This document shows, one piece after another, positions 53,601 through 64,000 of a stretch of DNA of 64,000 bases. Position 1 is the stretch's first letter. Every line of letters begins with the position of its first letter. The DNA comes from Cyclina sinensis (taxonomy: Eukaryota > Mollusca > Bivalvia > Venerida > Veneridae): the NCBI GenBank assembly GCA_012932295.1, contig JAAONU010000001.1, positions 39,728,780-39,792,779 on the forward strand, given 5' to 3'. A model generated the notes under the pieces. That model ran no database searches, was not told the DNA's origin, and saw nothing but the letters and a program-made list of their open reading frames with translations. The position numbers and the translations under genes are program-made.

Positions 53601-54599
53601 ATACACTTCCTTTCTGCATTTGAGTTACCGGTACTAAAAATCTGTTATTCAGATTAGTGAGTGAACTGTGTTTTAGTATTTGATTGTCTGTTGTATATTT
53701 TAGGTTTACCACAATATACAGTGATAGTGTTTTCATTTATATGACTTATAAAATTAACAATGTCTTAGTATTTTGTATCAACACTAAGTTCAGATGTGTA
53801 GTAATTTAACCATGAGGACTTTAGCCCAAGTGGTTCAGTTGCAACCATTTGAACAATATTTGCCAATACACCATGATATGGCAATGTTCATTTATATTTC
53901 AACACGATGAAACTTCCAATTTCTGACATCTACTTTTCAGTTCATAGTTTGGTACAACATAATACAAGATGATGTTGTGATGATATTGCATTTATATAAT
54001 ATTGCAGAATATATTATGGCTGGCATCTTTCTCTGCCCCTGTGATGTCACAAAGTGTCATGAAATGAAAATGTCTTCAACAAAATATTTGCTTATTGTGC
54101 ATTTCAAATATAATTTATGCCTGTTCTGGTTTTTGAGCAGTAGAAGTTAAAAAGTGGCACATTTGTTAGTGCTAAAAAGCAGATGGCACATTGGATAGAG
54201 AAGATTCCGGAACATTTATTGAGAGGTAATTTGGAAGAGAACAAAAAACAAAACAAAAACAAAACAAAAAACAGATCAAAAGTAATTCATGGCTACATCA
54301 AAGAAGTTTTAGAAATTTTAGATTATGAAAATTCAGTAATTTTTCATCCTAACAGTGGTGATTTTTTTTTTGTAGTAAAAAGATCTGCAAGAGAAAGTTC
54401 TGGAACTACGGGCAAAAACAAGCAAGATGATTTGGAGACTACAGAAGAACAAGATGTCAAGTTTATAGATGTGCCATCCCAAAGGTCAAGGTCAGGGTCA
54501 AAAAGTAAAAGGTCACCAGGATCAGTACCAGGATCAGCAGGCCAGAAATCACAAGAAAATGGAAAGAAACCATTTAAAACTGTAGATCCTGAAGAAATT
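50634..54599 (+). CDS. LRR gene exons 1-7: disordered basic/Ser-rich N-terminus
   Basis: Begins MEGRVKTRQPGAIPNSFGRQ. Exons 2-4 are rich in Ser, Arg, Gln and Thr (GSSGQRGQSSANKATHN; SRAPSSRTSTASSRSEVTRT). Exon 7 has a Ser/Arg/Lys/Gly run (SQRSRSGSKSKRSPGSVPGS). No domain is visible and the region is likely intrinsically disordered and phosphorylated. Exon 5 is a 12-nt microexon (encodes A-N-D-T) flanked by phase-1 introns, so it can be skipped without a frame change. Exon 6 (53389-53484) is the least certain: its frame and phases fit but its end (NCQGCYNHTYIG) is unlike the rest and its donor ATTG/gtacaa is weak. The open frame upstream of exon 7 (from 54183) is AT-rich, lysine/asparagine-coded intron. 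Confidence 0.72.
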
Positions 54600-57500
54600 G
54601 TAAGTTCTTTACTTTCAAGATCCTTAGAAACATGGCTTTTGTATTGCTACTCATAAAAGCACAGAGAGCCAATCTAAATATAAAACCAGTTAGCCATGAT
54701 GTTTTTTGAGCATTGTGTTAAAACTGCAGCATAAAGATACATGTTAGAGCCAATTCAGTTAATCATATATCTGACCCCAGATTGGCACTTTCAAAATTGA
54801 CCACTTTAGAGGTTTAATTGACAAAAAAAGAGACAATCCTGACAGAATTAATTTATTTTGCATTTATAGGATTGGATGTGTTTTACTTTAATGGCCAGAA
54901 CTCTTTTCAAAATTATTTGTTGCTTATACTACAAAGAAAGACCTGTTGTTATTAAATATTTATGTGAGAATTGATTTGTATATTTCTTGTAGCTTGCCCA
55001 GAACATGGAGTCAGATTTCCTCAAGATATATGAGATCAATCTACATGCATCAGAAATTACACACATTGAAAATATGGACAAGGTAACCTTTTCCATTTCT
55101 TACTGTTGCTGGTGGTCATCTTGGAAATGGTTTTGGTTGTTTTTTTTACAAGTATAACGAAAATCATAAAAAACAGTATTTTGTAAAAATTTCAAGTGTC
55201 TTCCTATGAAATGCAATTTTAGACATAATGTTTCTGTTGAAATTCTAAAAAAAATCAAAGGTTTGGCTTTAGTTTTATCTTTTTAAAAAGTCATGGGATC
55301 AGTTGTAAATTTTCAGTACCCTCTTCCATAGAACATTATTTGTATGGAAAAAAAAATATGATGTATTATAGTAGATACTTAGAAAAGCTTTTTACTTGTT
55401 TCCATTTTAAACATCCAGTTTTGCTTGCAAAGATAAAATAAATTAATTTAACAGGATTTGCAGCATCAATAACAGATGTTGGACATAAGTTATGTTTTTG
55501 ATACATTTAGATCTGCGTAGGGTCATGTGACTTCCTACTTCACTGCTTATTTGCATATTGTTGAGGTATCATCAAGTTTGTGAAACCATTGGTGTATTCA
55601 GCATATTTTTTAGAGATGAGGTTGTAATTAGCTGTTTGAATAACAGGAATGTTTGTTAGAAACATATGTTTATCACATGTAAATCCTGCTTTTTTTTAGT
55701 ATATTTTATCTTTGTAAGTGTAATGGGGCTTTTAAGGGGTTGTCTTTAACTACATTAAAAAATATAAGATAATCATGCAACAGTACACATTACATGTGTA
55801 TATAATTACCCATCAGTACAGATAAAATTTCTTTTTTTCCAGTTTAAAAAGGTCAAAGTACTAGACATGTCTTGCAATTTTATAGAACAGATTCAAAATC
55901 TGGATTTCAATAGGGTAAGTCAGCATAAAACACACTTTCTGAGCAGAGAATAGTTACATTAAAGTGGGCTTTTTTGTTTCTTTTTTTTCTACTCTTCTGT
56001 CCTCATTTCATGATAAGCAATATAGTCGTATCTTTTATTATACCCCCGCTTCGAAGAAGTGGGGGTATACTGTTTTACCCTTGTTCGTGTGTCCGTCCGT
56101 CCGTAACAAATTTCCGTTGCAGTTTTCTCAGCAACTATAACATGCAGAAGCCTGATATTTCACATATTGCTTTATCCTACAGTCCCATATGGTGTAAAGC
56201 GATTTTATGCTCCTTGCTCATCTACTTCCTGTTTATCAAATACTTAGATTTTTACACATAGTTGACATACATTCACAATTTCCGTCACAGTTTTCTCAGC
56301 AACTATAAGATGCAGCAGCCTGATATTTTGCATATTGCTTTATCCTATAATCCCATATGGTGTAAAGCGATTTTATGCTCCTTGCTCATCTACTTCCTGT
56401 TTACCAAATACTTAGATTTTTACACTATATAGGTGCATTACATCAACCAAACGACATCTTTATTTTCCGTCGCAGTTTTCTAAGCAACTATAAGATGCAG
56501 CAGCCTGATATTTTGCATATTGCTTTATCCTATAGTTCCATATGGTGTAAAGAGATTTTATGCCCCTTGCTCATCTACTTCCTGTTTACCGAATACTTAG
56601 ATTTTTACACATAGTTGACATACATTCACAATTTCCGTCACAGTTTTCTCAGCAACTATAAGATGCAGCAGCCTGATATTTTGCATATTGTTTTATTTTA
56701 TTATTCTCATATGGTATAAAGCGATTTTATGCTCCTTGCTCATCTACTTCCTGTTTACCGAATACTTAGAAGTTACCAACACACAGGAAAGGAGGTTCAA
56801 TTGATCGTGTTTTTGTGAATAAAGACTTCGATGAATCAGAAATCACAGATGTAATACCTGTTCATTATTCTGACCATTTTCATATCCATCTAGCTGTGCC
56901 TTGGATGAAGTTGTATTAAATTCAGGTAAATACTCGGAAAAATTTGACACTCTTTATACATATGACAAATGCAAATTACATTATGAAAGTCAAATTTCTG
57001 ATAGCGGGGGTATCACTAGTGAGCATTAGCTCACAAATTTACTTGTTATTAATACTTTGTTCAAATGACTTTGAATCAGAAGAATCCATCTTTTTTGAGT
57101 AGTAGTTAAAAGTTCCTAGAAATTCTCTTTGAAAATCTCTGTTGTTTCAAAATAATGGAAAACTTTAAGATAGCCCATTTAAAATACTGTTCCATACTGT
57201 TGTCTAGGAGGGAAAATTTGATAGAAATGTATGCAGTGTAGTAGAATCTTAGCTCAGTTCATATTCTCATGTGTACTTCTTACTGGTACAAAGTATACAT
57301 TGAAGATTTATTTTTCTTTCTGAACAGGACTTACGAGAACTTAAATTATACGACAACAGACTTAGGAAGGTGGAAGGTCTAGAGAAGTAAGTACATGTAA
57401 TAAAGGTTTTTTTTTGTCATTCAGTTTGTTCATCTACATGCATTGATTTTTTTATCTTTATTGTAGGATTCTTCTAATGTTTAGAAGGTTATAATTCATA

Positions 57501-60500
57501 TATATTTAACATTTTTGACTGGTATAAAATGCTTGTAAGTATTTTAATTGCGGTAACATAGTTCTTGTGTTGGTTGCAAAATAATTTTTTTACTGTACAA
57601 TATTGAGAGGAATTACAATTAGAATATTGTGTGGGACTATTGTGTTGGGCTCTTAGACTATATTGCACAGTTTGAACACCACATTTTAGACTTCCACATA
57701 TTTCCTTTAAGAATAAGTATTGGTCTTGACTCAAGGAAGCTGTCATCAGAAGTGGTTGATTTAAGTTGTAGCAAGTTATAATCAAAGTAAATCAGTTGGA
57801 TTTAAAACATAGCTAAAAAATCCTTATATTTTCTCTGTTGCCTTTTGAAGGTTTGCAGTGGTGATGAGAGGAGAGGGATATATTCCTAAGGCATATTTTC
57901 AGTTTCCATGTTGTATATACATATTCTCTTGCAGTCACATTTACTGTTTTGTCTTCCAGTTTGAAAGAATTGAGCAGTTTACAGCTTCAGCATAATAAAA
58001 TCAAGTCCATAGGTAAGTTTGGAAGTTTTACAGTGTTCACTAGGAAATCAGTAATAGTAAGAACTCTGTGACAAGGAGAAAGGCACATAGTAATGGGATA
58101 GAAAGTTGAGATGTTTTATAAATATAAATTTTAGCCAAAGAATGGCAAGATTTTCCCCCCACTTAAACTCATCTATTCACTTTTCCCCTCACTTAAACTC
58201 AATTCTACAATACAAAGGTTTAACCTTTACCCTGCTGTAGGCAATTGACTCTGCCTTTGCAACCAGTGCAGACCATGATCAGCCTGCCAATCCATGCATC
58301 ATTCAGTCAGTAGATTTTCAGTAAGCATGTCCCCTAATCAATTAATGGATCTGTCCTAATTAAAAGATGGACCAGTCCATTTTATGATACTTAGCATGGT
58401 ATGGGTTAAACAAAGTCAGAGGGTATCGAGTCTGAATTTTGTACCCTACCTTTGAACAGGTAGTACATGTAGATGCTTCTTTTTCTGTTGTAATTAAGCT
58501 GGTTAAAAAAATTCTTTATAAAACAGTAGATAGTGTTGAAGTAAGTGTTTAATTCTTTTCTTTGCAGGAAAAGGACTGGTTACCTTAAAGAAGCTCAAAA
58601 ATCTACGAATAGACTGTAACCAGTTGTTGAAAATAGAGACATCAGAGTTATCTGTGTGTGTACAGCTCACAACCTTAGATATTAGCTATAATATGTTGGA
58701 CAGCCTTACAGTGAGTGTAGATTTCAGTGTGTCTTTTTTTACTTACAGGTGTTCAACTCTCCATAGATAATTGTCAATGAATCATTTTAGTGTCTGAAGT
58801 TGACAGTTACTATAAATGCATGATCTTCTGTACACAAGGTTGTAAACTTTCATTTACTGTTACTATGTACAAAGAAGCGGAGTATTAAATAGTTAAGTTT
58901 TATTTTTCTGTATTTTCTCTAGGCCTAGGTTTAATAGGTAAATTTAACAAATTTCATAAAAAGAAATATACACATGCTAATACCGAAAAATTGCAATAAC
59001 TAGAGTATCGATTTTTTTAATACCTTGTGAATACCAGAGCATTTTCAAAGATCATTTCAATACAGTGATTACTTTACCTATACTATATGTATTTTTCATG
59101 CCCTTTTTCAATTCTTGATAATCCTATTATTTGAGCATGTAAATAAGATAAGAATGTGTTGTGCAAATATTACTTTACAGATCTTAGTTAAGATGCTCAT
59201 TATTAAATTAAGAATATAAGCGCTGAATGAATAGAATTCATTACAACAGTGGATAGTTCTTGTTATGTCAGCTGGACATTAAACATTATGATTGTTCTTT
59301 TATTTCCTGAACAATGGGCACATTAATTGATATGTTAACTTGGTTAGGAAATTGTTGTACTTTGAACAAGAAAGGAAGAAAAAAACCCTGAATTAAAAAA
59401 TCTTTTTTCTGTTTTCTTAACCTTTTTTCTGTTTTTATCTCTTGAGTGTTGAATGTATAATATAACATAATGATAATGCCATCATAACAGTACACCAACA
59501 TTTTTCTTAGATACGTTACTGTTTTTCCAAATGAAAAGGTATTGAAATCTGTAATAGCATATATGTCTCTAAAGTTTAGTGTCAGGATTATTCAAGCAAA
59601 TGATTAACTCCCAAAGCTTCTTGGAAGACCAAAGTGTTACTGTATCTTATTATCTCCCCTGTTATAGTTAAATGTCACAAATGTTTACCAGTAGAAAAGC
59701 ATCTCTCTTAAGCAGAACTAATTCATACAAAAATGTAATCACCTTTGAAGCTTTGTAACCCTAAAATTTTGAAAACTTTTTTTCTGCTTTTGTGCATTCA
59801 TAACATTTCTTCTTTCTCTTGCAGGCATTAAACTACCTACCAAATTTAGAAGAAGTAAATGCTTCAGGAAACCGTCTTCGATCTGTGTCAGATCTGAGTA
59901 AATGCAAGCGTTTAGGTGAGATTGATCTGTCTGGAAACAGGCTTACAGACTTGTCGGGATTACGAGGGCTTCCAAAACTTCTTGTAAGTGTAGAATTTAT
60001 CTTATAACCTCTTGCTTTTTTAGTATGTTTCTTTTAATAAATAGATTTTATAGAGAATTTGAAAATCTTTACTTTTGTACTCTTCAAAACTTTCACCAAA
60101 CATAGGAAAGATAACTTATTTTTCATACAAAATTTTCAGTGAATAATCAAATTTGTTGATAAAATGATGTAATCTGGCAACATTACAGAATCTTGATGTG
60201 CTTTTTGAGATTTAAAGAAGATTTTATAAAAATATTTTTTTTTTCTTGTTAACTGTTATCATTGAGAAGGTTGCTAAAGAACATAAAATGTTATAAATTC
60301 ACTCTTACTTCCAGATCCTAAACATATCCAACAACCAGTTGACCAGCTTAAAGACAATAGGAAGATTAAAGTAAGACATTGGTTCCTTGCCACTCATAAT
60401 ACATTTGTTAATGTATTTCATCTTACACTGTTTTAAACATGAGGATTGAATATTCTTTCAATGATTGCTTTTTTAATGTATAGGTCTGATAGAAAGATGA

Positions 60501-63500
60501 AAAAAAGTCATTATAAATGATGTTTAGAAGACCAAGACATTCGTTGCAGTGACTTCTTGCTTACCAGTTATTCTTACTAGACTTAGCTTAATAATAGCAA
60601 ATACCATCCTTAAAAGTTTATTATGAGCATACATGTAGCCATTGGGAGTAAATAAACTTTAAAAAGTATAAAAAAGTCCTGTGATTGAGTATGTTGAACT
60701 TTATATATGAGATGCTTGTTTCAGGTGTCTGCAGGATCTGCTTGCCAGTGGAAATCGTATTAATGAGTTATCTACCTTAGCAACACAGTTACCTGCCCTT
60801 GAAGTGCTGGATTTAACCAACAATGAAATCACGGATTGGGATGAATTTGTAAGTAAACATATATACTCATAACTTCATTTTTTTCAGTATTGCTGTAAAT
60901 AAACCTTTTCACAGTTTGAAGTTAGAAAGATTTATGAATTACGTGAGATAAACTGACTTAATATATCATTTTTCTTTCAGTATAACTTAGAGGAGATGCA
61001 GGAACTAGTGGAGCTGTTTATATCTGGGAACCCCTTCTGTGCCCTGGATGGCCCCATGCCACACTACTATTCCGCCATACAGGCTGTGTTACCTAACCTG
61101 GAGATCATTGATGGGGTACATTTTACTTACCTTGTCTTAAAATGATACCTTAATCACTTTATTTAGCAAACTGAATGTTTTGTTTCTTTCTAAAGTGATT
61201 AATACCTGTAACTTTTTTTATTTATTTTTTTATTTCAACAAAGTCGAATCTTGTCAAATGAATTATGAAAGGGTAAATAGGGATTATTTCAGCACCAGTT
61301 ACTGCATTCAGTTTCTGTAACTCTATGATATTCTAAGCATTCTGTTTTCTCAGACAGAGAAAACTTGGCAATACCTTCCTTGTCAGTTGTAACATACCAT
61401 TGCATATTGAGTCGTTACATGACGAAATCAAGGTAAAAGTCAGATGATGTAATTGAGAAATGAGCTGTGACAGGACATTATCAACATAATGTTCAAATTT
61501 TACGTTTTTACTTTTTAATTAATTAAAAAAGAATGTTTATGAATCATTTGAGACTTATTTTTTTTTTACATTGGGATGTTGTTCTGAATATTTATTTAGT
61601 CAGGCAGTTGTAGTGATATGAAATGGTAGGTTTGACATTGGTGGCTTTGTGACACAGAATTTGACATCATATGGAAATAAAAAAAAACCTCATCTAATTG
61701 TCATTCTTTATAGCAACTCTACATTTATCTGAAAGTAACAGTCAGTATTCATTTTCATTTTTTCAAGTATTTGTTCTTCAGTTTAACACATATGTACTAG
61801 GAGGGGGTAGTTTTCCTAGTAAAATGCAAAGACAACAGTTTAGATTGAATATATATTTACATCAGCAAGCTTTAACAAAACTATCAGTGATGCTTTTTCC
61901 AAATTGATAAGTTTAAAAAAACAAAAACAAAAAAACCCACCTCATCTTTTTGATGAAAGGGTGGAGAGCATACTTGATGTTAATAAAATGTCTCGTTAAA
62001 TTAAGTTACACAATATTCACCTTAAATTACAATAAGTAGGTGAGAAAATGAGTCCACCGTGAAACATACAGAATGGTGGTGGGAAACTCAGTCTACTGTT
62101 GGCAAAAAGCATCCTCAAAAATGCCAATTAAACTGTTATTACTATGCCACAATTACATATCAGACGACATGTACTTGGCAGTTATGTCTTAAATTGAACA
62201 AATTTTGATATTTTGAGGTTTATGTTGAGTTTATAAGAAGGATGAGCTAAGAGGATTTTTTAAAAATTTCAACATGATGTTAAATTTTGCTGTCAAATAT
62301 TAATTGTCAGATATACCAGCTGATATCACTACAACTTCCTGACTAGATAAATGTTCAGAACAACTTCCCATTGTCAGAAAATCATTCTTTTGGTATCAGA
62401 TAGTTGATAAAAATTGGTTTTGTCAAATCAGCTAAAAAGTGAAAATGTGATATTTGACCTCTATGTTGTTGACGTCATGGCATAGCTATTTCTGAACGTT
62501 CTAGTTGTCTGTTGATGGTTGTTTTTGCAGTGAAGCTAAATGGCTTATGCTTTATACACTGTATTACCAAATCATTCATGTCTTTTAATACTGCATGATA
62601 ATCTATGATGCCAGATGGACCCAAGTCAAGTCAGTAGTTAATACATACCAATTTTTTATTTTTTCACCATTTAGCCTCAAATATTATAATATAAAGTATG
62701 TTATATAATGCTTTCTTTATTTCAGGCCCACATAAAGAAACATGTGTCTAAAGGTGCTCCTTTAATGAGACCAATGTCAGCATCTACCAGTAAGTACTGT
62801 ATAATTCTTAATTTACAAAAATCTGATCATTGTTACATGTTCGTCCATTCCTTATGAGCCTCCAAACTTCTAAGGTGCCTGCACCTTGTTGAGCTCTACC
62901 TGCAAGACCCACTTAGAGCTCACGGGGTTAAAGTTCAACACTCCCCTGCTCCCTGGGGGCATGGTGTTCATTCAAATGTAGTGCTTGTTTGTTATTGCTG
63001 ATTTTGTATCACTTTGAAATAATTGAAGTGGTATTAGTAACACAAAACTTTACTCTAAATTGCAGTAGTGAGCTTACGACAGATGGACTCTCAGATGAGA
63101 AGTGCAGATGAACAGATGAAAAGTTTGGAGGAAAGTCTGGAACAAAAGTAAACTGTCTTATCTTTATGTTTGAGATTTTTTTGGACTGTACTGTAACTCA
63201 TTGATTTCTGATTATCTTATCTTAAAGTAAAAATGGCAATATAAACCCAGAAAAGAAAGATAAATTCCTGATTTTATAACAAAGTTCTTATTAGTTTCTG
63301 CAAATCAGTTATTTTATAGGTATTAAGTATTTGATCTATGTCAGCCATAGTGTAATAAGAGAATTACAGCATGACGTTTTACACATGTGCTTGACTTTAC
63401 AAGAAGTAAGTTTAAATCATTTGTTCCTATGTCAGAATGTTCTGGAAAAAAAAAATCATAGTATCTCATATAATTAAATATACATTTAATTAAACAAGAA

Positions 63501-63712
63501 AACATGAACATTAAAGTTACGCCTTGTTTTGCTGTAATTTCAGATTTGCATCTATCCGAGCCACATGTGACACCCTACCGGCCGAGTCACCAAGAGACAG
63601 TTATAACTTTGGTTTGGAGATTAGAGGGGATACCCCTTTGTCTAGTCGTTGCAGCAGCAGGTCCAGGATTCTGGAAGCCCGAAAGTTTGCTGCCTCTGTT
63701 AACACTCCTTGA
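50634..63712 (+). CDS. SDS22-like leucine-rich-repeat protein, 19 exons, ~704 aa
   Basis: Exons: 50634-50743, 51560-51772, 52677-52838, 53160-53251, 53328-53339, 53389-53484, 54376-54599, 54993-55082, 55843-55914, 57328-57386, 57960-58012, 58568-58710, 59825-59983, 60315-60370, 60725-60848, 60981-61115, 62726-62789, 63066-63147, 63544-63712 (stop TGA). All junctions are AG/GT with matching phase; the sum is 2115 nt. The product has a disordered Ser/Arg/Lys-rich first ~303 residues, about nine 22-residue LRRs to residue ~600, and a 104-residue tail. SDS22-like LRRs are protein-protein binding solenoids, common in PP1 regulators and ciliary or centrosomal proteins. I do not recognise a named orthologue, and function is unknown. 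It is transcribed away from the delphilin-like gene. Confidence 0.82.
50744..51559 (+). other. First intron of LRR gene
   Basis: AT-rich sequence bounded by gtaaga and a tttacag acceptor. I see no repeat family or reading frame in it. Confidence 0.5.
54993..61115 (+). CDS. LRR gene exons 8-16: leucine-rich repeat array
   Basis: Repeats read in order: KVKVLDMSCNFIEQIQNLDF; LRELKLYDNRLRKVEGLEN; LSSLQLQHNKIKSIGKGL; LKNLRIDCNQLLKIETSEL; LTTLDISYNMLDSLTALNYL; LEEVNASGNRLRSVSDLSKC; LGEIDLSGNRLTDLSGLRGL; LLILNISNNQLTSLKTIGRL; LQDLLASGNRINELSTLATQ; LEVLDLTNNEITDWDEF; and LVELFISGNPFCALDG, followed by a cap with PMPHYYSAIQAVLPNLEIID. The 21-23 residue spacing, the conserved Asn and the ending YRxAVIxxLPxLxxLDG-like cap are those of SDS22-like LRR proteins. 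Most exons carry about one repeat each, typical of LRR gene growth by exon duplication. Confidence 0.9.
56036..57050 (+). mobile_element. Helentron-like element carrying an endonuclease remnant
   Basis: 5' hairpin 56039-56069 with TATACCCCC and GGGGGTATA arms; GTCCGTCCGTCCG simple repeat at ~56090; four ~168-bp tandem units (TTCCGT at 56112, 56280, 56465, 56633; the third interval carries 17 extra bases); an EEP-domain remnant 56770-56919; subterminal GCGGGGGTAT 57004-57013, the inverse of the start; and a 3' hairpin GTGAGCATTAGCTCAC at 57019-57034. Lies in the LRR gene intron between exons 55914 and 57328. Confidence 0.7.
56770..56919 (+). pseudogene. C-terminal fragment of a transposon EEP-type endonuclease
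   Basis: An open stretch of 49 codons ending in TAA reads HRKGGSIDRVFVNKDF, then ITDVIPVHYSDHFHIHLAV and PWMKLY. The I-D-R-x-F-V strand and the S-D-H motif (catalytic His) are the last two motifs of endonuclease/exonuclease/phosphatase domains. A TAG directly precedes it, so only the domain end remains. Its own stop just after the SDH strand suggests the nuclease was the last domain of its parent protein, as in Helentrons; a LINE origin would normally continue into a linker and reverse transcriptase. Confidence 0.6.
58220..58409. mobile_element. TTAACCCT miniature transposon, copy B (inverted)
   Basis: Starts TTAACCTTTACCCTGCTGTA and ends GGGTTAA. On the opposite strand it reads GCATGGATTGGCAGGCTGAT and CACTGGTTGCAAAGGCAGA, matching copy A (GCACGGATGTGCAGGCTGGC; TACTGGTGGCAAAGGCTAA). 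Possible short duplication CAAAG at both flanks. Confidence 0.6.
61116..62725 (+). other. Intron of LRR gene, no recognisable content
   Basis: Bounded by GGG/gtacat and tatttcag. It is AT-rich with short A and T runs. The small open frames (for example 61698-61907) lack splice context or any similarity I can recognise. Confidence 0.5.
62726..63712 (+). CDS. LRR gene exons 17-19: C-terminal tail
   Basis: Exons 62726-62789, 63066-63147 and 63544-63712. Exon 17 starts AHIKKHVSKGAPLMRPMSAS. Exon 18 is strongly helical with heptad-like spacing (LRQMDSQMRSADEQMKSLEE), a short coiled coil. Exon 19 gives FASIRATCDTLPAESPRDSY, then DTPLSSRCSSRSRILEARKF and the end AASVNTP. Stop TGA at 63710-63712. 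I cannot match the tail to a known family. Confidence 0.82.
62860..63000 (+). repeat. Second copy of the 46650-46880 repeat
   Basis: Contains CCTCCAAACTTCTAAGG, GTTGAGCTCTACCTGCAAGA, CCCACTTAGAGCTCACGGG and GGGGGCATGGTGTTCATTCA, aligning with the minus strand of 46650-46880. It sits in the intron between LRR-gene exons 62789 and 63066, so that 276-base intron is mostly repeat. Confidence 0.55.
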
Positions 63713-64000
63713 TATGTTTAAACTAAAGAAGATCTGACCTATTTAACAATTTAGTTTCATTTTTACATCTCTGATATAGATTTGTTGTTGCTTAAGTATA
63801 CTTTAGCTAGTGAACTTGAAACCTGTCTATATGATGAAATATCATTTAAAGTTTACCTTTACTAAAGTAAAAACTTTAAAAATCACAATATCAATATAAC
63901 TGTTATATAGGAAAACAATGAAATTACTGAGTGAAATATTTTGCTATTCAGCTTGTTTTCAGATAACAGAAGGACATGCTTTCTGATGCAAATGTACCAG
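63713..64000 (+). other. 3' untranslated region of LRR gene
   Basis: The sequence after the stop codon is AT-rich and has no recognisable reading frame. I see no AATAAA or ATTAAA signal before the window end, so polyadenylation probably occurs farther right or uses a variant signal. Confidence 0.5.

Noticed and set aside
54183..54375. Extension of LRR-gene exon 7 upstream to an ATG at 54183
   Set aside because: The segment is Lys/Asn-coded AT-rich sequence with a strong T-tract acceptor (tttttttttttgtag) at its end; the spliced form keeps the frame with the upstream exons.
55974..56614. Two plus-strand ORFs with repeated NYKMQQPDI-type phrases
   Set aside because: They are translations of the 168-bp tandem units of a mobile element; only the later EEP fragment has protein-like motifs.

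Overview
The window is eukaryotic nuclear DNA, AT-rich, with small GT-AG-spliced exons and introns full of repeats. The repeat families (elements opening with ACAAGAGGGCCATGATGGCCC, elements opening with ATACCCCCGC, and TTAACCCT miniature transposons) are of a kind I associate with bivalve molluscs. I read it as a bivalve, probably heterodont; the species is not determinable by eye.

Two protein genes lie head to head around a shared ~0.8 kb upstream region near 50 kb. The minus-strand gene covers 49835 down to the left edge. It is a delphilin-type formin (GRID2IP-like): PDZ, PDZ, harmonin-homology domain (HHD), PDZ, HHD, HHD, proline-rich FH1, FH2. I placed 28 coding exons; every junction keeps the reading frame and ~1344 residues are encoded before the FH2 end runs off the window. 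Vertebrate L-delphilin is PDZ-HHD-PDZ-HHD-FH1-FH2, so this gene has one extra PDZ and one extra HHD. The one uncertain join is the 14.5 kb intron between the two N-terminal PDZ exons and the first HHD exon, where a second, shorter transcript may start. The plus-strand gene (50634-63712, up to 19 exons, ~704 residues) encodes a Ser/Arg-rich disordered N-terminus, about nine SDS22-like leucine-rich repeats with a C-terminal cap, and a short helical tail. I could not assign it to a named orthologue.

Introns hold most of the mobile DNA. At least seven elements share one plan: a 5' hairpin, a short subterminal inverted repeat, internal ~145-320 bp tandem repeats, a GGAC-type simple repeat and a 3' hairpin. 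The hairpin arms differ between families but stay complementary. One of them (56.0-57.05 kb) keeps the C-terminal end of an endonuclease/exonuclease/phosphatase domain just before its 3' hairpin, which fits non-autonomous Helentron (DINE-1/HINE/pearl-like) elements. There is also a hAT-type element with a perfect 8-bp target duplication (42683-43407), other miniature inverted-repeat elements, foldback palindromes, a 26-bp minisatellite, tRNA-derived SINE fragments, an A47 tract and a G24 tract.

No rRNA gene, convincing functional tRNA, CRISPR array or prokaryotic feature was found.
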